DNA of 63,088 nt, from the NCBI RefSeq assembly GCF_001513955.1, contig NZ_KQ948144.1, forward strand, positions 1-63,088. The letters run 5' to 3'. The DNA comes from Streptomyces pseudovenezuelae. Its GTDB lineage: Bacteria > Actinomycetota > Actinomycetes > Streptomycetales > Streptomycetaceae. Below the pieces are notes generated by a model. That model saw nothing but the letters and a program-made list of their open reading frames with translations. It searched no databases and had not been told where the DNA came from. Of the stretch, positions 43,401 to 52,242 are shown piece by piece; the first letter of the stretch is position 1; every line of letters starts with the position of its first letter. Position numbers and translations under genes: made by a program.

Positions 43401-44463
43401 GGTGGGTCCGGCCGGTGGGTGGCTGCGGCGAGCTGCCGCCGCCCTCCCGGGCATCCCGCGCGCGTGCCGAGTCCTCGGCCGAGGCCGACGCGGCCGCCGA
43501 CACCCTGCCTCGCGCCCGGGGCGAGCGCTCGGCCTGTCCGGGGACGGTGCCCGACGCACCCCTGCCGTTCTCGCCGGCTTCCGTCGTCCCGCGCCCCTGG
43601 GCAGCGCCCGATTCGCCTGTGGAGGTGCTCTCTCGCCGCCGCCCGCCGCCCGGCTCACCGGCCGGTGCCGAGGGTCCGTGGGTCCGGCTCCCGCCCGGTG
43701 CGGGCCCGGCTCGGCCGGTCCGGGCGGTGGCATCCGTGCCCCCGCGCGCCCGCTCGTCGCCCGGCGTGCCCCCGGCCTCGACGGAGATCACCCGCACATG
43801 GCCCTCGCCGTCCGGTTCCGTCCCGAGCCTGCGCCCCCCGCTCGGCGACAGCCGGAGCACCGACTCGCCGATCCTCAGGAGCGCCCCCGGAGGGAAGCGG
43901 ACCGGACGGGTGCCCACGCGGGTGCCGTCCAGGGTCGTGCCGTTGGTGGAGTCGAGGTCGGCCACCGATACGCGGCCGTCGGCGGAGACCGTGACCGCGC
44001 AGTGCAGGCGGGAGACGTCGGGGTCGTCCAGCGGGACGTCGGCGTCGGCGGAACGGCCGATGTGGATCTGGCCGCCGTGCAGCAGATGGACGCCGCCGGC
44101 GTCGGGGCCGGCGACCACGTGGAGCTGGGTGGGGGCGTCGTCGAGCTCCGGGTGGGGCTCGGGGGCCGCGGGGGCGCCCAGCGACAGCACGGCACCGTCG
44201 ATCAGCGGGGGCTCGCCCAGGGTGGCGCGCTGGGCGTCCAGCCGCTCACCGTCCGCGTACAGCACGACCGGACCGCCGCCGCGCTCGGTCTCTCCCGCGC
44301 GCGAGGTCCCCCCGTCCCCCGGGACCGCCGAGGCGAGGGCCGTGGCCACCGCGGCCAGGGCGGTGCCGACGGGAGCGGTGACCAGCACGTCGCAGCTCGC
44401 GGCGCGGCCCCGGGCCCGGTCGGGCGGGCCCAGCGGGTCTACGACGGTCAGCCGGATCTGCAT
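40498..44463 (-). CDS. FHA domain - FtsK/SpoIIIE-type ATPase fusion protein
   Basis: 1321 residues from MQIRLTVVDP at 44463 (an in-frame ATG at 44499 adds 12 residues). An FHA domain (about 110-200) has IHIGRSADADVPLDDPDVSR, then LHCAV and STNGT: a phosphothreonine-binding module. A ~350-residue Gly/Pro/Arg/Thr-rich disordered segment follows. The C-terminal half is FtsK/SpoIIIE-like: a degenerate upstream module (about 620-800) and a canonical one with Walker A GPAGSGRT (about 995-1002) and Walker B VVIVDDLDAL (about 1155). There is no clear transmembrane helix, unlike true FtsK. It is divergent from two Ser/Thr kinase genes, so phosphothreonine signalling to this ATPase is likely. The architecture resembles type VII secretion EccC plus FHA, but no ESX genes are near. 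Confidence 0.85.
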   Translation of the reverse strand: MQIRLTVVDPLGPPDRARGRAASCDVLVTAPVGTALAAVATALASAVPGDGGTSRAGETERGGGPVVLYADGERLDAQRATLGEPPLIDGAVLSLGAPAAPEPHPELDDAPTQLHVVAGPDAGGVHLLHGGQIHIGRSADADVPLDDPDVSRLHCAVTVSADGRVSVADLDSTNGTTLDGTRVGTRPVRFPPGALLRIGESVLRLSPSGGRRLGTEPDGEGHVRVISVEAGGTPGDERARGGTDATARTGRAGPAPGGSRTHGPSAPAGEPGGGRRRESTSTGESGAAQGRGTTEAGENGRGASGTVPGQAERSPRARGRVSAAASASAEDSARARDAREGGGSSPQPPTGRTHHAYGSGSWGASGGGPEATGAQGHRPTEPPVVVPGQGGAPRIERRDDLGDGRPDTDGTPRARAASDAPGDERGRDSGGDTHGGRSGLGSFEVTRTTPVPSPPPADQDRLFSSSALPSSPPASETPDAPATGRRKGTPLRGTDVPQGVRRRGGLSAWARRLAGGRGEQETSERDVAYDEPAAPVTAVPSADAPQVPEVWPDPAALLLTALGPGARLWERGPGHPEALTVRLGTADRAAPDGSGLLPAVPVTADLREAGALGLAGPRARLSGLARAVVAQLAALHAPETLEIVLISTDRSRSAQERTAEWAWLGWLPHVRPGHGQDCRLLLAHDREQAAARTDELLRRLDDHLADAELAPARGTVPAARSAAPQDRSRNTARRPSWARDDAEDETSGGFPGPYTVVVVDGDPGGADLRKAVARLAAEGPGAGIHIVCLAETAPASPASPVTDTYEAACAAAPTFHECGAVGLLSGDVATALRLMRVARTGVPGQGGAGTGASHNHPEPGRTGTTPPPAGTRHADRADADTLHLTAAPTPVGHGTVAAVDAVSAAWAERFARALAPLRTDGTSGAGHARVSSPLPQSARLLDELGLARATPPSLMTRWADAADDPESLGGRAWAVLGAGPRGPVCADLVAQGPHLLIEGPAGSGRTELLRAVVASLAAAERPDRLSVVLMDGRDSVGGGGQGEGLRVCTDVPHVTTHLTANDPVRMREFAQSLSAELKRRAELLGRCDFAEWHTGRELSGRMVAQRTASPRTPTGPAGTSGDQGAGDLDSPSSSTIRLRPAAARRRTETAPPLPRLVVIVDDLDALVSPPLGSPGRPAAGSVIRALEAVSREGERLGVHLVAATGPGGRTAESEAARRATLRVTLDTPATGPDEPAPGRGRLTWPDGRVTAFQAGRVTGRIPRTATLRPTVVPLEWDRMGDPPARRPVRELGNGPTDLALLASALERAAREVAAAEVPSLL

Positions 44464-44803
44464 CGCCGTCAGCGGTCCCTTCTGCTCGGACGCGGACATC
44501 CCCACCCCGCACGAGCACCATCGGCCAGTACTGCAGGCATCCTCGCACCTGCCACTGACAACGCGCCCGTCGCCCGAGGGCAAGTGATCTTGATTGGTCA
44601 GCTCTGCCCCCAAAAGTGCCTGACCAGTGCAGCGCCGGCGATCACTTGAGATCGGTCACGTCAACGTCCGGCAACCGGGAGACCCGGACGGAGCGTCTTT
44701 CCTGCGAACGTGCTCGGGAACGCTTACGCGGTGCCAGGAGGAGCGGCACTACAGTGGGTCGGAAGTGGGTCGGAACGACAGCAAGCAGCAGGGAGTGCAT
44801 GAC
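44464..44803. other. Divergent region FHA-ATPase / pkaA
   Basis: 340 bases. A tandem 11-bp repeat GTGGGTCGGAA occurs twice (44754-44764, 44765-44775), next to a TACAGT -10-like element (44750-44755). The kinase RBS GGGAG (44791-44795) lies 8 nt before its GTG. No gene is called. Confidence 0.5.
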
Positions 44804-46501
44804 GTGCGGCCGGTAGGCAGCAAGTACTTCCTCGAGGAGCCGCTCGGACGCGGTGCCACGGGGACCGTGTGGCGAGCCCGCCAGCGGGAGACCGCGGGCG
44901 CCGAGGCCGCCGTTCCGGGACAGCCCGGCGAGACCGTCGCGATCAAGGTCCTCAAGGAGGAGCTGGCGAGCGACCCGGACATCGTGATGCGGTTCCTGCG
45001 CGAGCGCTCCGTCCTGCTGCGGCTGACCCATCCGAACATCGTGCGGGTGCGCGACCTGGTCGTCGAGGGCGATCTGCTCGCCCTGGTCATGGACCTCGTC
45101 GAGGGCCCCGACCTGCACCGCTACCTGCGCGAGAACGGCCCCTTCAGCCCCGTCGGCGCCGCCCTGATCACCGCCCAGATCGCCGACGCGCTCGCCGCCA
45201 GCCACGCCGACGGCGTGGTCCACCGCGACCTCAAGCCGGCCAACGTGCTGCTGCGGCAGTACGGCGGCCAGATGCACCCCCTGCTGACCGACTTCGGCAT
45301 CGCGCGCCTCGCGGACTCGCCGGGCCTGACCCGGACCCAGGAGTTCGTCGGCACGCCCGCGTACGTCGCGCCCGAGTCCGCCGAGGGCCGTCCGCAGACC
45401 TCCGCCGTCGACATCTACGGCGCCGGCATCCTGCTGTACGAGCTGGTCACCGGCCGTCCGCCGTTCGCCGGCGGTTCCGCCCTCGAAGTCCTGCACCAGC
45501 ACCTGAGCGCCGAGCCGCGCCGCCCCTCCACGGTCCCCGACCCGCTGTGGACGGTCATAGAGCGCTGTCTGAGCAAGAACCCGGACCGCCGTCCCAGCGC
45601 CGAGAACCTCGCGCGCGGGCTGCGGGTCGTCGCCGAGGGCATCGGCGTGCACGCGAACTCCGCGCAGATCGCCGCGGCGGACAACGTCGGCGCGCTGCTG
45701 CTGCCCGACCCCGACCCGGCGGCCGTGCCGGACACCCCCGGCGCCGCCGACCCGACGCAGGTGCTGCCGCACGGCGCGGGTGGCTACGACCCGAACGCCG
45801 CGACCAGCTTCCTGCCGCACACCGGCGCCGGTAATCCCGTCGGCGCCGCCGACCCCACCGCCGTACTCCCGAACCGTGGCGCGGCCGATCCGACGGCCGT
45901 CATGCCGCCGGTGCCGCCCGGACAGCCGGGACAGGGCCAGTACGGGCAGCAGGGACAGCAGCCCGGCTCGCCCGAGGACCCGCACCCCTGGCAGAACCAG
46001 CTGCGCGCGGCCCGGGACCGCAACGAACAGACGCAGGTCCAGTACCTGGACCCGGGCGAGGACCCGCTGCGCCGCCGCCCCCAGCGGCAGGTCGCCAGGC
46101 CGCAGCAACAGCAGCCGCCGCAGAGCCGGCAGCGGCCCCAGCAACGCCCGCAGCAGGGCGGTTACGGGCGTCAGCCGCAGCAGCAGCCCCAGCAGTACGC
46201 CCCGCAGCAGCAGCCGCAGCGGTACGCGCCCCCGCCGCAGCCCGAGCGCCCCGCGCGCGAGCCCCGGCAGCCGCGGCAGCGCAGCGCCAACCCGATGAAG
46301 ATCCCGGGTCTGGGCTGCCTCAAGGGGTGCCTGTTCACGATCGTCATCCTGTTCGTCGCGAGCTGGCTGATCTGGGAGCTGAGCCCGCTCCAGGACTGGA
46401 TCGGCACGGGCAAGAGCTACTGGCAGCAGATCGGGGACATCGTCGACACCGTCAGCGGATGGATCGGAGATCTGGGCGGAAACTCCTCAGGTCAGCAGTA
46501 A
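44804..46501 (+). CDS. pkaA: Transmembrane Ser/Thr protein kinase (PkaA type)
   Basis: 565 residues from the GTG at 44804. The Hanks-type kinase domain covers about 8-270: GRGATGTV, catalytic Lys48 (AIKVLK), HRDLKPANV with Asp142, DFG 163-165 and [10 protein letters not shown] long Pro/Gln-rich linker (about 380-495) contains repeated ADPT-x-V-x-P units and poly-Gln runs. A single transmembrane helix lies near 505-527, with a short exterior tail and no PASTA repeats. Position and length match PkaA, next to PkaB upstream of prfB, as I recall in S. coelicolor. It is co-oriented with the second kinase and divergent from the FHA-containing ATPase gene. Confidence 0.9.
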   Translation: MRPVGSKYFLEEPLGRGATGTVWRARQRETAGAEAAVPGQPGETVAIKVLKEELASDPDIVMRFLRERSVLLRLTHPNIVRVRDLVVEGDLLALVMDLVEGPDLHRYLRENGPFSPVGAALITAQIADALAASHADGVVHRDLKPANVLLRQYGGQMHPLLTDFGIARLADSPGLTRTQEFVGTPAYVAPESAEGRPQTSAVDIYGAGILLYELVTGRPPFAGGSALEVLHQHLSAEPRRPSTVPDPLWTVIERCLSKNPDRRPSAENLARGLRVVAEGIGVHANSAQIAAADNVGALLLPDPDPAAVPDTPGAADPTQVLPHGAGGYDPNAATSFLPHTGAGNPVGAADPTAVLPNRGAADPTAVMPPVPPGQPGQGQYGQQGQQPGSPEDPHPWQNQLRAARDRNEQTQVQYLDPGEDPLRRRPQRQVARPQQQQPPQSRQRPQQRPQQGGYGRQPQQQPQQYAPQQQPQRYAPPPQPERPAREPRQPRQRSANPMKIPGLGCLKGCLFTIVILFVASWLIWELSPLQDWIGTGKSYWQQIGDIVDTVSGWIGDLGGNSSGQQ

Positions 46502-46606
46502 GTCTGGGGATTTGTCGACACCCGGCGGGTGATTTCCGTCTCCGCGGTGAAGGTTGGCTCATCCGACGCGTAGTTTTATCGGCAACACGCGTCTGTAGGA
46601 GCAGCC

Positions 46607-47863
46607 TTGGCACGGAAGATCGGCAGCCGGTACACCGCCAACCAGATCCTGGGGCGGGGCAGCGCCGGCACGGTGTGGCTGGGCGAGGGACCCGAGGGGC
46701 CCGTCGCCGTGAAGCTGCTGCGCGAGGATCTCGCGTCCGACCAGGAGCTCGTCGGACGCTTCGTCCAGGAGCGCACGGCCCTGCTCGGCCTGGACCACCC
46801 GCACGTGGTCTCCGTGCGCGACCTCGTCGTCGACGGCAACGACCTCGCGCTCGTCATGGACCTGGTCCGGGGGACCGATCTGCGCACCCGGCTCGACCGG
46901 GAGAAGCGGCTCGCCCCCGAGGCGGCGGCCGCGATCGTGGCGGACGTCGCGGACGGCCTGGCCGCGGCGCACGCGGCGGGGGTCGTGCACCGGGACGTGA
47001 AGCCGGAGAACATCCTGCTGGACATGCAGGGGCCGCTGGGCCCCGGTGGCGCGCATCCGGCGCTGCTGACCGACTTCGGTGTGGCGAAGCTCATCGACTC
47101 GCCCCGGCGCACCCGGGCCACGAAGATCATCGGGACGCCCGACTACCTGGCCCCGGAGATCGTCGAGGGCCTGCCGCCGCGGGCGTCCGTGGACATCTAC
47201 GCCCTCGCGACCGTCCTGTACGAGCTGCTGGCCGGGTTCACGCCGTTCGGGGGCGGGCACCCCGGGGCGGTGCTGCGACGACATGTGACGGAGACGGTGG
47301 TTCCGCTTCCGGGCATCCCCGACGAGCTGTGGCAGCTGATCGTGCAGTGCCTGGCGAAGGCGCCGGCCTCCCGGTTGCGGGCGTCCGAGCTGGGGACGCG
47401 GCTGCGGGAGCTGCTGCCGCTGCTGGCCGGGATGCCCCCGCTGGACGTGGACGAGCCGGACACGGAGCAGGAGGAGGAGCAGAGCGCGCAGGACGCGGCC
47501 GCGGACTCCTCCAGGGAGCCGGCGCCGTCCGCGCGACCGGCCCGGCGGGGGGCGGTGCCCCTGGTGCCGGGGGCGAAGCCCGCGGACTCCAACCGGGACA
47601 CGCACACCTCGATGAGGGTGCCCGGTCCCGACGAGCTGGCCGGCGGTGCCCGGGGGACCGCCCGGGTGCCGAGGCCCGCCGGGGCGCCGCGGCCGGGATC
47701 CGCGCGGCACCGGGCGACCACGCGGCGGCGGAGGCTGGTCGTGGGCATCGCCGGGCTGGTGCTGGTCGCCGCGGCGGGCGCCGGGATCTGGGCGGCCACC
47801 TCGGGCGACGACGCGGGAGCGTCGCCGCAGGACACGAAGAACTCGGCGCCCGCCTCCCCCTGA
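46607..47863 (+). CDS. pkaB: Transmembrane Ser/Thr protein kinase (PkaB type)
   Basis: 418 residues from a TTG at 46607 with RBS TAGGAG 5 nt upstream; no ATG or GTG fits the conserved N-terminus. The kinase domain (about 7-265) has GRGSAGTV, Lys36 (AVKLL), [10 protein letters not shown] with Asp130, DFG 156-158 and [10 protein letters not shown] Glu/Ala/Pro-rich linker leads to a transmembrane helix near 377-398 and a very short exterior tail, without a sensor domain. It matches PkaB by size and location. It likely shares a promoter or operon with pkaA (105 nt gap) and may phosphorylate FHA-binding targets. Confidence 0.9.
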   Translation: MARKIGSRYTANQILGRGSAGTVWLGEGPEGPVAVKLLREDLASDQELVGRFVQERTALLGLDHPHVVSVRDLVVDGNDLALVMDLVRGTDLRTRLDREKRLAPEAAAAIVADVADGLAAAHAAGVVHRDVKPENILLDMQGPLGPGGAHPALLTDFGVAKLIDSPRRTRATKIIGTPDYLAPEIVEGLPPRASVDIYALATVLYELLAGFTPFGGGHPGAVLRRHVTETVVPLPGIPDELWQLIVQCLAKAPASRLRASELGTRLRELLPLLAGMPPLDVDEPDTEQEEEQSAQDAAADSSREPAPSARPARRGAVPLVPGAKPADSNRDTHTSMRVPGPDELAGGARGTARVPRPAGAPRPGSARHRATTRRRRLVVGIAGLVLVAAAGAGIWAATSGDDAGASPQDTKNSAPASP

Positions 47864-47922
47864 GGGGGCGGCGCTCCGGGGGACGACCGACGTCGGTTGC
47901 CACAGCCGTTAGGCTGGAGGGC

Positions 47923-49029
47923 GTGGCAGTCGTCGATGTATCCGAAGAGCTCAAGTCCCTCTCCTCGACCATGGAGTCGATCGAGGCCGTTCTGGACCTC
48001 GACAAGCTGAGGGCAGACATCGCCGTGCTCGAGGAGCAGGCGGCCGCGCCGTCCCTGTGGGACAACCCGGACGAGGCGCAGAAGATCACCAGCAAGCTGT
48101 CCCACCTCCAGGCCGAGGTCAGGAAGGCCGACGCGCTGCGCAGCCGGATCGACGATCTCGCTGTGCTGTTCGAGATGGCCCAGGAGGAGGACGACCCGGA
48201 CACCCTCGCCGAGGCCGAGTCGGAGCTCACCTCCGTCAAGAAGGCGCTCGACGAGATGGAGGTCCGTACGCTGCTCAGCGGTGAGTACGACTCCCGCGAG
48301 GCGCTCGTGAACATCCGCGCCGAGGCCGGTGGCGTCGACGCCGCCGACTTCGCCGAGAAGCTCCAGCGGATGTACCTGCGCTGGGCGGAGCAGCACGGCT
48401 ACAAGACCGAGATCTACGAGACCTCGTACGCCGAAGAGGCCGGCATCAAGTCGACCACCTTCGCCGTGCAGATCCCGTACGCCTACGGCACCCTCTCCGT
48501 GGAGCAGGGGACCCATCGCCTCGTGCGCATCTCGCCCTTCGACAACCAGGGGCGCCGCCAGACCTCCTTCGCGGGCGTCGAGATCCTCCCCGTGGTCGAG
48601 CAGACCGACCACATCGAGATCGACGAGTCCGAGCTGCGGGTGGACGTCTACCGTTCGTCCGGTCCCGGCGGTCAGGGCGTCAACACCACCGACTCCGCGG
48701 TCCGGTTGACCCACCTCCCCACCGGCATCGTCGTCTCCTGCCAGAACGAACGCTCGCAGATCCAGAACAAGGCGAGCGCGATGAACGTCCTCCAGGCCAA
48801 GCTGCTGGAGCGGCGCCGCCAGGAGGAGCAGGCCGCGATGGACGCCCTCAAGGGCGACGGCGGCAACTCCTGGGGCAACCAGATGCGTTCGTACGTCCTG
48901 CACCCGTACCAGATGGTCAAGGACCTGCGCACCGACTTCGAGGTCGGCAACCCCGAGGCCGTGTTCAACGGCGAGATCGACGGCTTCCTGGAAGCCGGAA
49001 TTCGCTGGCGCAAGCAGCAGGAGAAGTAA
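47923..49029 (+). CDS. prfB: Peptide chain release factor 2
   Basis: 368 residues. It recognises UAA and UGA stops and triggers peptide release. Visible are the SPF recognition tripeptide ([17 protein letters not shown]) and the catalytic GGQ loop ([16 protein letters not shown]). The N-terminal helical domain starts [19 protein letters not shown]. The start is the GTG at 47923 with GGAGG close before it. As in other actinobacteria there is no programmed in-frame stop or frameshift near codon 25. The gene follows the kinase pair and ends at a clear hairpin. Confidence 0.96.
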   Translation: MAVVDVSEELKSLSSTMESIEAVLDLDKLRADIAVLEEQAAAPSLWDNPDEAQKITSKLSHLQAEVRKADALRSRIDDLAVLFEMAQEEDDPDTLAEAESELTSVKKALDEMEVRTLLSGEYDSREALVNIRAEAGGVDAADFAEKLQRMYLRWAEQHGYKTEIYETSYAEEAGIKSTTFAVQIPYAYGTLSVEQGTHRLVRISPFDNQGRRQTSFAGVEILPVVEQTDHIEIDESELRVDVYRSSGPGGQGVNTTDSAVRLTHLPTGIVVSCQNERSQIQNKASAMNVLQAKLLERRRQEEQAAMDALKGDGGNSWGNQMRSYVLHPYQMVKDLRTDFEVGNPEAVFNGEIDGFLEAGIRWRKQQEK

Positions 49030-49057
49030 CTTTGTCGACTTGACCGCCGTTCCGCAA

Positions 49058-49078
49058 CTGCCGCCCACCGGGCGGCAG
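49058..49078 (+). terminator. Rho-independent terminator of prfB
   Basis: Perfect 9-bp stem CTGCCGCCC (49058-49066) / GGGCGGCAG (49070-49078) followed by TTTGCTTTAT. The remaining 244 bases before the next gene show no other gene. Confidence 0.8.
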
Positions 49079-49322
49079 TTTGCTTTATGTCTGGGTTTTA
49101 CATCACACTCACAGACCGCTTTCCCCGGCAAAGAGCGCTTACCAGGACATCGGGCCCGCAACGGCCTTGACGTTGCTTTGAAAAATGGGAAGGGTGAAGC
49201 GCGGCATGCGTATCTCTGGGGCGCATGTGAACCGGGGGACTTGAAGCACAGCTACCTTCCCCCGTCGATCACGGCCCCGAGCGCCGCCTCATTGACGATG
49301 AGCTACTGGGGGTAGCAACCAC

Positions 49323-49991
49323 ATGACGAAGAAGACGCGGATCCGGATCGCGCGCATAGCCGCCGGTGCCGTGATCGCGGCCGGTGCCTCGCTGACTGCT
49401 GCCGGCGCTGCTTCCGCGCTGGAGATCGGCGTGAGCGTGGGCGAGAGCGGTGTCGGCGTGAACGTCGACACCGGCCTCGGCGACGACCCGACCGACCCGG
49501 GCACGGAGATTCCGACCGACCCGGGCACCGAGCTCCCCACGGACCCCGGCACGGACGTGCCGACGGACCCGGGGACCACGCCGCCGGTCACCGATGAGCC
49601 CACGGACCCGACCGAGGAGCCCACCGAGCCCACCGAGGACCCGACCGACCCGGGCAACGGGAACGGCAATGGGAACGGCAACGGGAATGGCAACGGGAAC
49701 GGGAACGGCAACGGGAACGGCAACGGCAACGCCGGGGGTGGCAACAGCAACACCAACCCCGACGGCGGTTCCAACACCTCCGCCCAGGAGGAGGGCTCCT
49801 CGGCCCTCACCGAGACCGGCACGGACACCACGTCCAACACGTCGGCCCAGGGCAACGGCCAGGAGCTCGCCGAGACCGGTGCCGGTCAGACCGCCTTCCT
49901 GGTCATCGGTGCCGCCACGATGATCGCCGGCGGTGTCGGCTTCCGTCTGCTGCCCCGTCTGGCGGGCGGGCGCGGTGGCGCTGCCGCCTGA
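49323..49991 (+). CDS. Sortase-anchored cell-wall protein (LAETG)
   Basis: 222 residues. The signal peptide (about 1-32) ends near AASALE. Asp/Pro/Thr-rich repeats (TDPGTE-like, about 52-110) are followed by a 26-residue Gly-Asn repeat (111-136), a Ser/Thr-rich stalk, and the sorting signal LAETG at 182-186 followed by a hydrophobic segment (about 190-208) and a basic tail. LAxTG is the class E sortase motif in Streptomyces, so the protein is covalently linked to peptidoglycan. No recognisable binding domain, hence probably a spacer or coat protein. No sortase gene is in the window. Confidence 0.88.
   Translation: MTKKTRIRIARIAAGAVIAAGASLTAAGAASALEIGVSVGESGVGVNVDTGLGDDPTDPGTEIPTDPGTELPTDPGTDVPTDPGTTPPVTDEPTDPTEEPTEPTEDPTDPGNGNGNGNGNGNGNGNGNGNGNGNGNAGGGNSNTNPDGGSNTSAQEEGSSALTETGTDTTSNTSAQGNGQELAETGAGQTAFLVIGAATMIAGGVGFRLLPRLAGGRGGAAA
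49653..49730 (+). repeat. Gly-Asn coding microsatellite-like repeat
   Basis: 78 bases coding for 13 Gly-Asn pairs with a mix of GGC/GGG and AAC/AAT codons, in tandem 6-bp units. Such runs expand and contract readily, so length variation between strains is expected. Confidence 0.85.
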
Positions 49992-50040
49992 CGCTGACGT
50001 CCGGTAGTCGCACACCTGCTCAGCGTGTGCGCACGGTACG

Positions 50041-50078
50041 ACGAAGGGCCCGGAGCGGACACGCTCCGGGCCCTTCGT
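50041..50078. terminator. Strong bidirectional terminator
   Basis: Perfect 16-bp stem ACGAAGGGCCCGGAGC (50041-50056) / its complement (50063-50078) with a 6-base loop, between the LAETG gene and the convergent small zinc-ribbon gene. Confidence 0.9.
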
Positions 50079-50096
50079 ATGTCCCTCGACCGCCGC

Positions 50097-50288
50097 CTAC
50101 ACGGTCTGGTGCGCCAGCAGGGCCACCGCCGCGATCAGCACCGCGAGCAGCGCGATCAGCGTCATCGGGTTCAGGCCCGCGAAGAGGTTCTCCTGCTGCA
50201 GCCGCTCGCGGTTCGCGCGGCACACATGGCACCGGCCCTCGCTCACGGGTGCCGCGCAGTTTGCGCACACCAGGCGGTCGTACGTCAT
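50097..50288 (-). CDS. Small zinc-ribbon membrane protein
   Basis: 63 residues. An N-terminal zinc ribbon has Cys8, Cys11, Cys20 and Cys23 (CANC and CHVC), followed by one transmembrane helix near 42-61 ([19 protein letters not shown]). The ATG at 50288 has RBS AGAAGG 9-10 nt upstream; an in-frame GTG at 50297 is too close to that RBS. The function is unknown. It is convergent with the LAETG gene and divergent from ftsE. Small ribbon-plus-helix proteins of this size are common and rarely characterised. Confidence 0.8.
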   Translation of the reverse strand: MTYDRLVCANCAAPVSEGRCHVCRANRERLQQENLFAGLNPMTLIALLAVLIAAVALLAHQTV

Positions 50289-50524
50289 GCGCGTCACCCT
50301 TCTTGCGAAATGCTTTCCACGGGGAGAACGCCTCCGGGTCGGAGAACGTTCCCCTCTCTACTGTGCCAGGTTCCTCCGGGGGTCGCCTGTGCGCTGCCGG
50401 AACGCGGTTCCCAGGTGGGCACAAAACCGCCCAAGCGATACGCAACCCGAACCGGCGCCTGCGCTCGCGCACCCGGTTCGCGTATGGTCACGCTCATCTA
50501 CCCCCGGCCTACCGTGGTGCATCC

Positions 50525-51214
50525 GTGATCCGATTCGACAACGTATCCAAGGTCTACCCCAAGCAGACCCGCCCCGCACTCAGGGATGTCTCCCTGGAAG
50601 TGGAGAAGGGCGAGTTCGTGTTCCTCGTCGGGTCCTCCGGCTCCGGAAAGTCCACCTTCCTGCGGCTGGTGCTCCGCGAGGAGCGGACCAGCCAGGGTCA
50701 GGTGCACGTCCTGGGCAAGGACCTCGCGCGCCTGTCCAACTGGAAGGTGCCGCAGATGCGCCGCCAGCTGGGGACGGTGTTCCAGGACTTCCGGCTCCTG
50801 CCCAACAAGACGGTCGCCGAGAACGTGGCCTTCGCGCAGGAGGTCATCGGCAAGTCGCGCGGCGAGATCCGCAAGTCCGTGCCGCAGGTGCTCGACCTCG
50901 TCGGGCTCGGCGGCAAGGAGGACCGGATGCCCGGTGAGCTGTCCGGCGGTGAGCAGCAGCGCGTGGCCATCGCGCGGGCCTTCGTGAACCGGCCCAAGCT
51001 GCTGATCGCCGACGAGCCGACCGGCAACCTCGACCCGCAGACCTCCGTCGGCATCATGAAGCTGCTCGACCGGATCAACCGGACGGGCACGACCGTGCTG
51101 ATGGCGACGCACGACCAGAACATCGTGGACCAGATGCGCAAGCGCGTCATCGAGCTGGAGAAGGGCCGCCTCGTCCGTGACCAGGCGCGCGGCGTCTACG
51201 GCTACCAGCACTGA
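50525..51214 (+). CDS. ftsE: Cell-division ATP-binding protein FtsE
   Basis: 229 residues. Walker A GSSGSGKS (36-43), signature [14 protein letters not shown], Walker [15 protein letters not shown]-loop ATHD, all FtsE-like. FtsEX is the ABC-type regulator that couples cytokinesis to peptidoglycan hydrolase activation. The GTG at 50525 has no obvious RBS, and TACCGT (50510-50515) lies 9 nt before it, so a leaderless start is possible. Longer in-frame reads extend into the divergent gene. ftsX follows 42 nt downstream. Confidence 0.95.
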   Translation: MIRFDNVSKVYPKQTRPALRDVSLEVEKGEFVFLVGSSGSGKSTFLRLVLREERTSQGQVHVLGKDLARLSNWKVPQMRRQLGTVFQDFRLLPNKTVAENVAFAQEVIGKSRGEIRKSVPQVLDLVGLGGKEDRMPGELSGGEQQRVAIARAFVNRPKLLIADEPTGNLDPQTSVGIMKLLDRINRTGTTVLMATHDQNIVDQMRKRVIELEKGRLVRDQARGVYGYQH

Positions 51215-51256
51215 CCGCCGTTCGAAGAGTCCCCGGAAAGGCCTGAAGAAGACGCC

Positions 51257-52174
51257 ATGCGCGCCCAGTTCGTACTCTCCGAGATCGGTGTCGGTCTCCG
51301 TCGCAACCTGACGATGACGTTCGCGGTCATCGTCTCCGTCGCCCTGTCGCTCGCCCTGTTCGGCGGGTCGCTCCTGATGAGCGACCAGGTCGGCGCCATG
51401 AAGGGCTACTGGTACGACAAGGTCAACGTCTCGATCTTCCTCTGCAACAAGAGCGACGCCGAGTCGGACCCCAACTGCGCCAAGGGCGCGGTGACCGAGG
51501 ACCAGAAGAAGGACGTCCTGTCCGACCTGAAGAAGATGTCGGTCGTCGAGACGGTCATCCACGAGTCGCAGGACGAGGCGTACAAGCACTACAAGGAGCA
51601 GTTCGGCGACTCCCCGCTGGCCGCGTCCCTCACGCCGGACCAGATGCAGGAGTCGTACCGGATCAAGCTGAAGGACCCGGAGAAGTACCAGGTCATCGCG
51701 ACCGCGTTCAACGGCCGTGACGGCGTGCAGTCCGTGCAGGACCAGAAGGGCATCCTGGACAACCTCTTCACGATGCTGAACCTGATGAACCGGGCCGCGC
51801 TCGGCGTCATGGCGCTCATGCTGATCGTCGCCCTGCTGCTGATCGTCAACACGGTGCGCGTCTCGGCGTTCAGCCGTCGGCGGGAGACCGGGATCATGCG
51901 GCTGGTGGGCGCGTCCGGGTTCTACATCCAGGCGCCGTTCATCATGGAGGCCGCCGTCGCCGGTGCGATCGGCGGCGGGCTCGCCTGTGTCTTCCTGGTC
52001 GTCGGCCGGTACTTCACCGTCGACCACGGCATGGCCCTGGCCACCAAGCTCAACCTGATCAACTTCGTGGGCTGGGACGCCGTCCTCACGAAGCTGCCGC
52101 TCATCCTCGCCGCGAGCGTGCTGATGCCCGCGCTGGCCGCGTTCTTCGCGCTGCGCAAGTACCTGAAGGTGTGA
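51257..52174 (+). CDS. ftsX: Cell-division membrane protein FtsX
   Basis: 305 residues. A helix near 18-40 is followed by a ~140-residue extracytoplasmic domain (including the two-cysteine segment FLCNKSDAESDPNCAK) that in mycobacteria binds the hydrolase RipC. Three helices follow (from NRAALGVMALMLIVALLLIV to the end) with the FtsX core RRRETGIMRLVGASGFYIQAP. The ATG at 51257 has RBS AAGAAGA-type, GGAAAGG upstream. It forms the FtsEX complex, and a processing protease gene follows. Confidence 0.95.
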   Translation: MRAQFVLSEIGVGLRRNLTMTFAVIVSVALSLALFGGSLLMSDQVGAMKGYWYDKVNVSIFLCNKSDAESDPNCAKGAVTEDQKKDVLSDLKKMSVVETVIHESQDEAYKHYKEQFGDSPLAASLTPDQMQESYRIKLKDPEKYQVIATAFNGRDGVQSVQDQKGILDNLFTMLNLMNRAALGVMALMLIVALLLIVNTVRVSAFSRRRETGIMRLVGASGFYIQAPFIMEAAVAGAIGGGLACVFLVVGRYFTVDHGMALATKLNLINFVGWDAVLTKLPLILAASVLMPALAAFFALRKYLKV

Positions 52175-52181
52175 CACATGC

Positions 52182-52221
52182 CAAGAGGGCCGTACGGTCA
52201 ACCGGCCGTGCGGCCCTCTTG
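52182..52221 (+). terminator. Terminator after ftsX
   Basis: 16-bp stem (52182-52197 with 52206-52221, one G-T pair) and an 8-base loop, starting 8 nt after the ftsX stop. Confidence 0.8.
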
Positions 52222-52242
52222 CGTTGTCCTAGACTCACCGGC

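Noticed and set aside
47923..48010. Programmed frameshift in prfB
   Set aside because: No in-frame TGA or slippery site near codon 25; the frame is continuous from the GTG.
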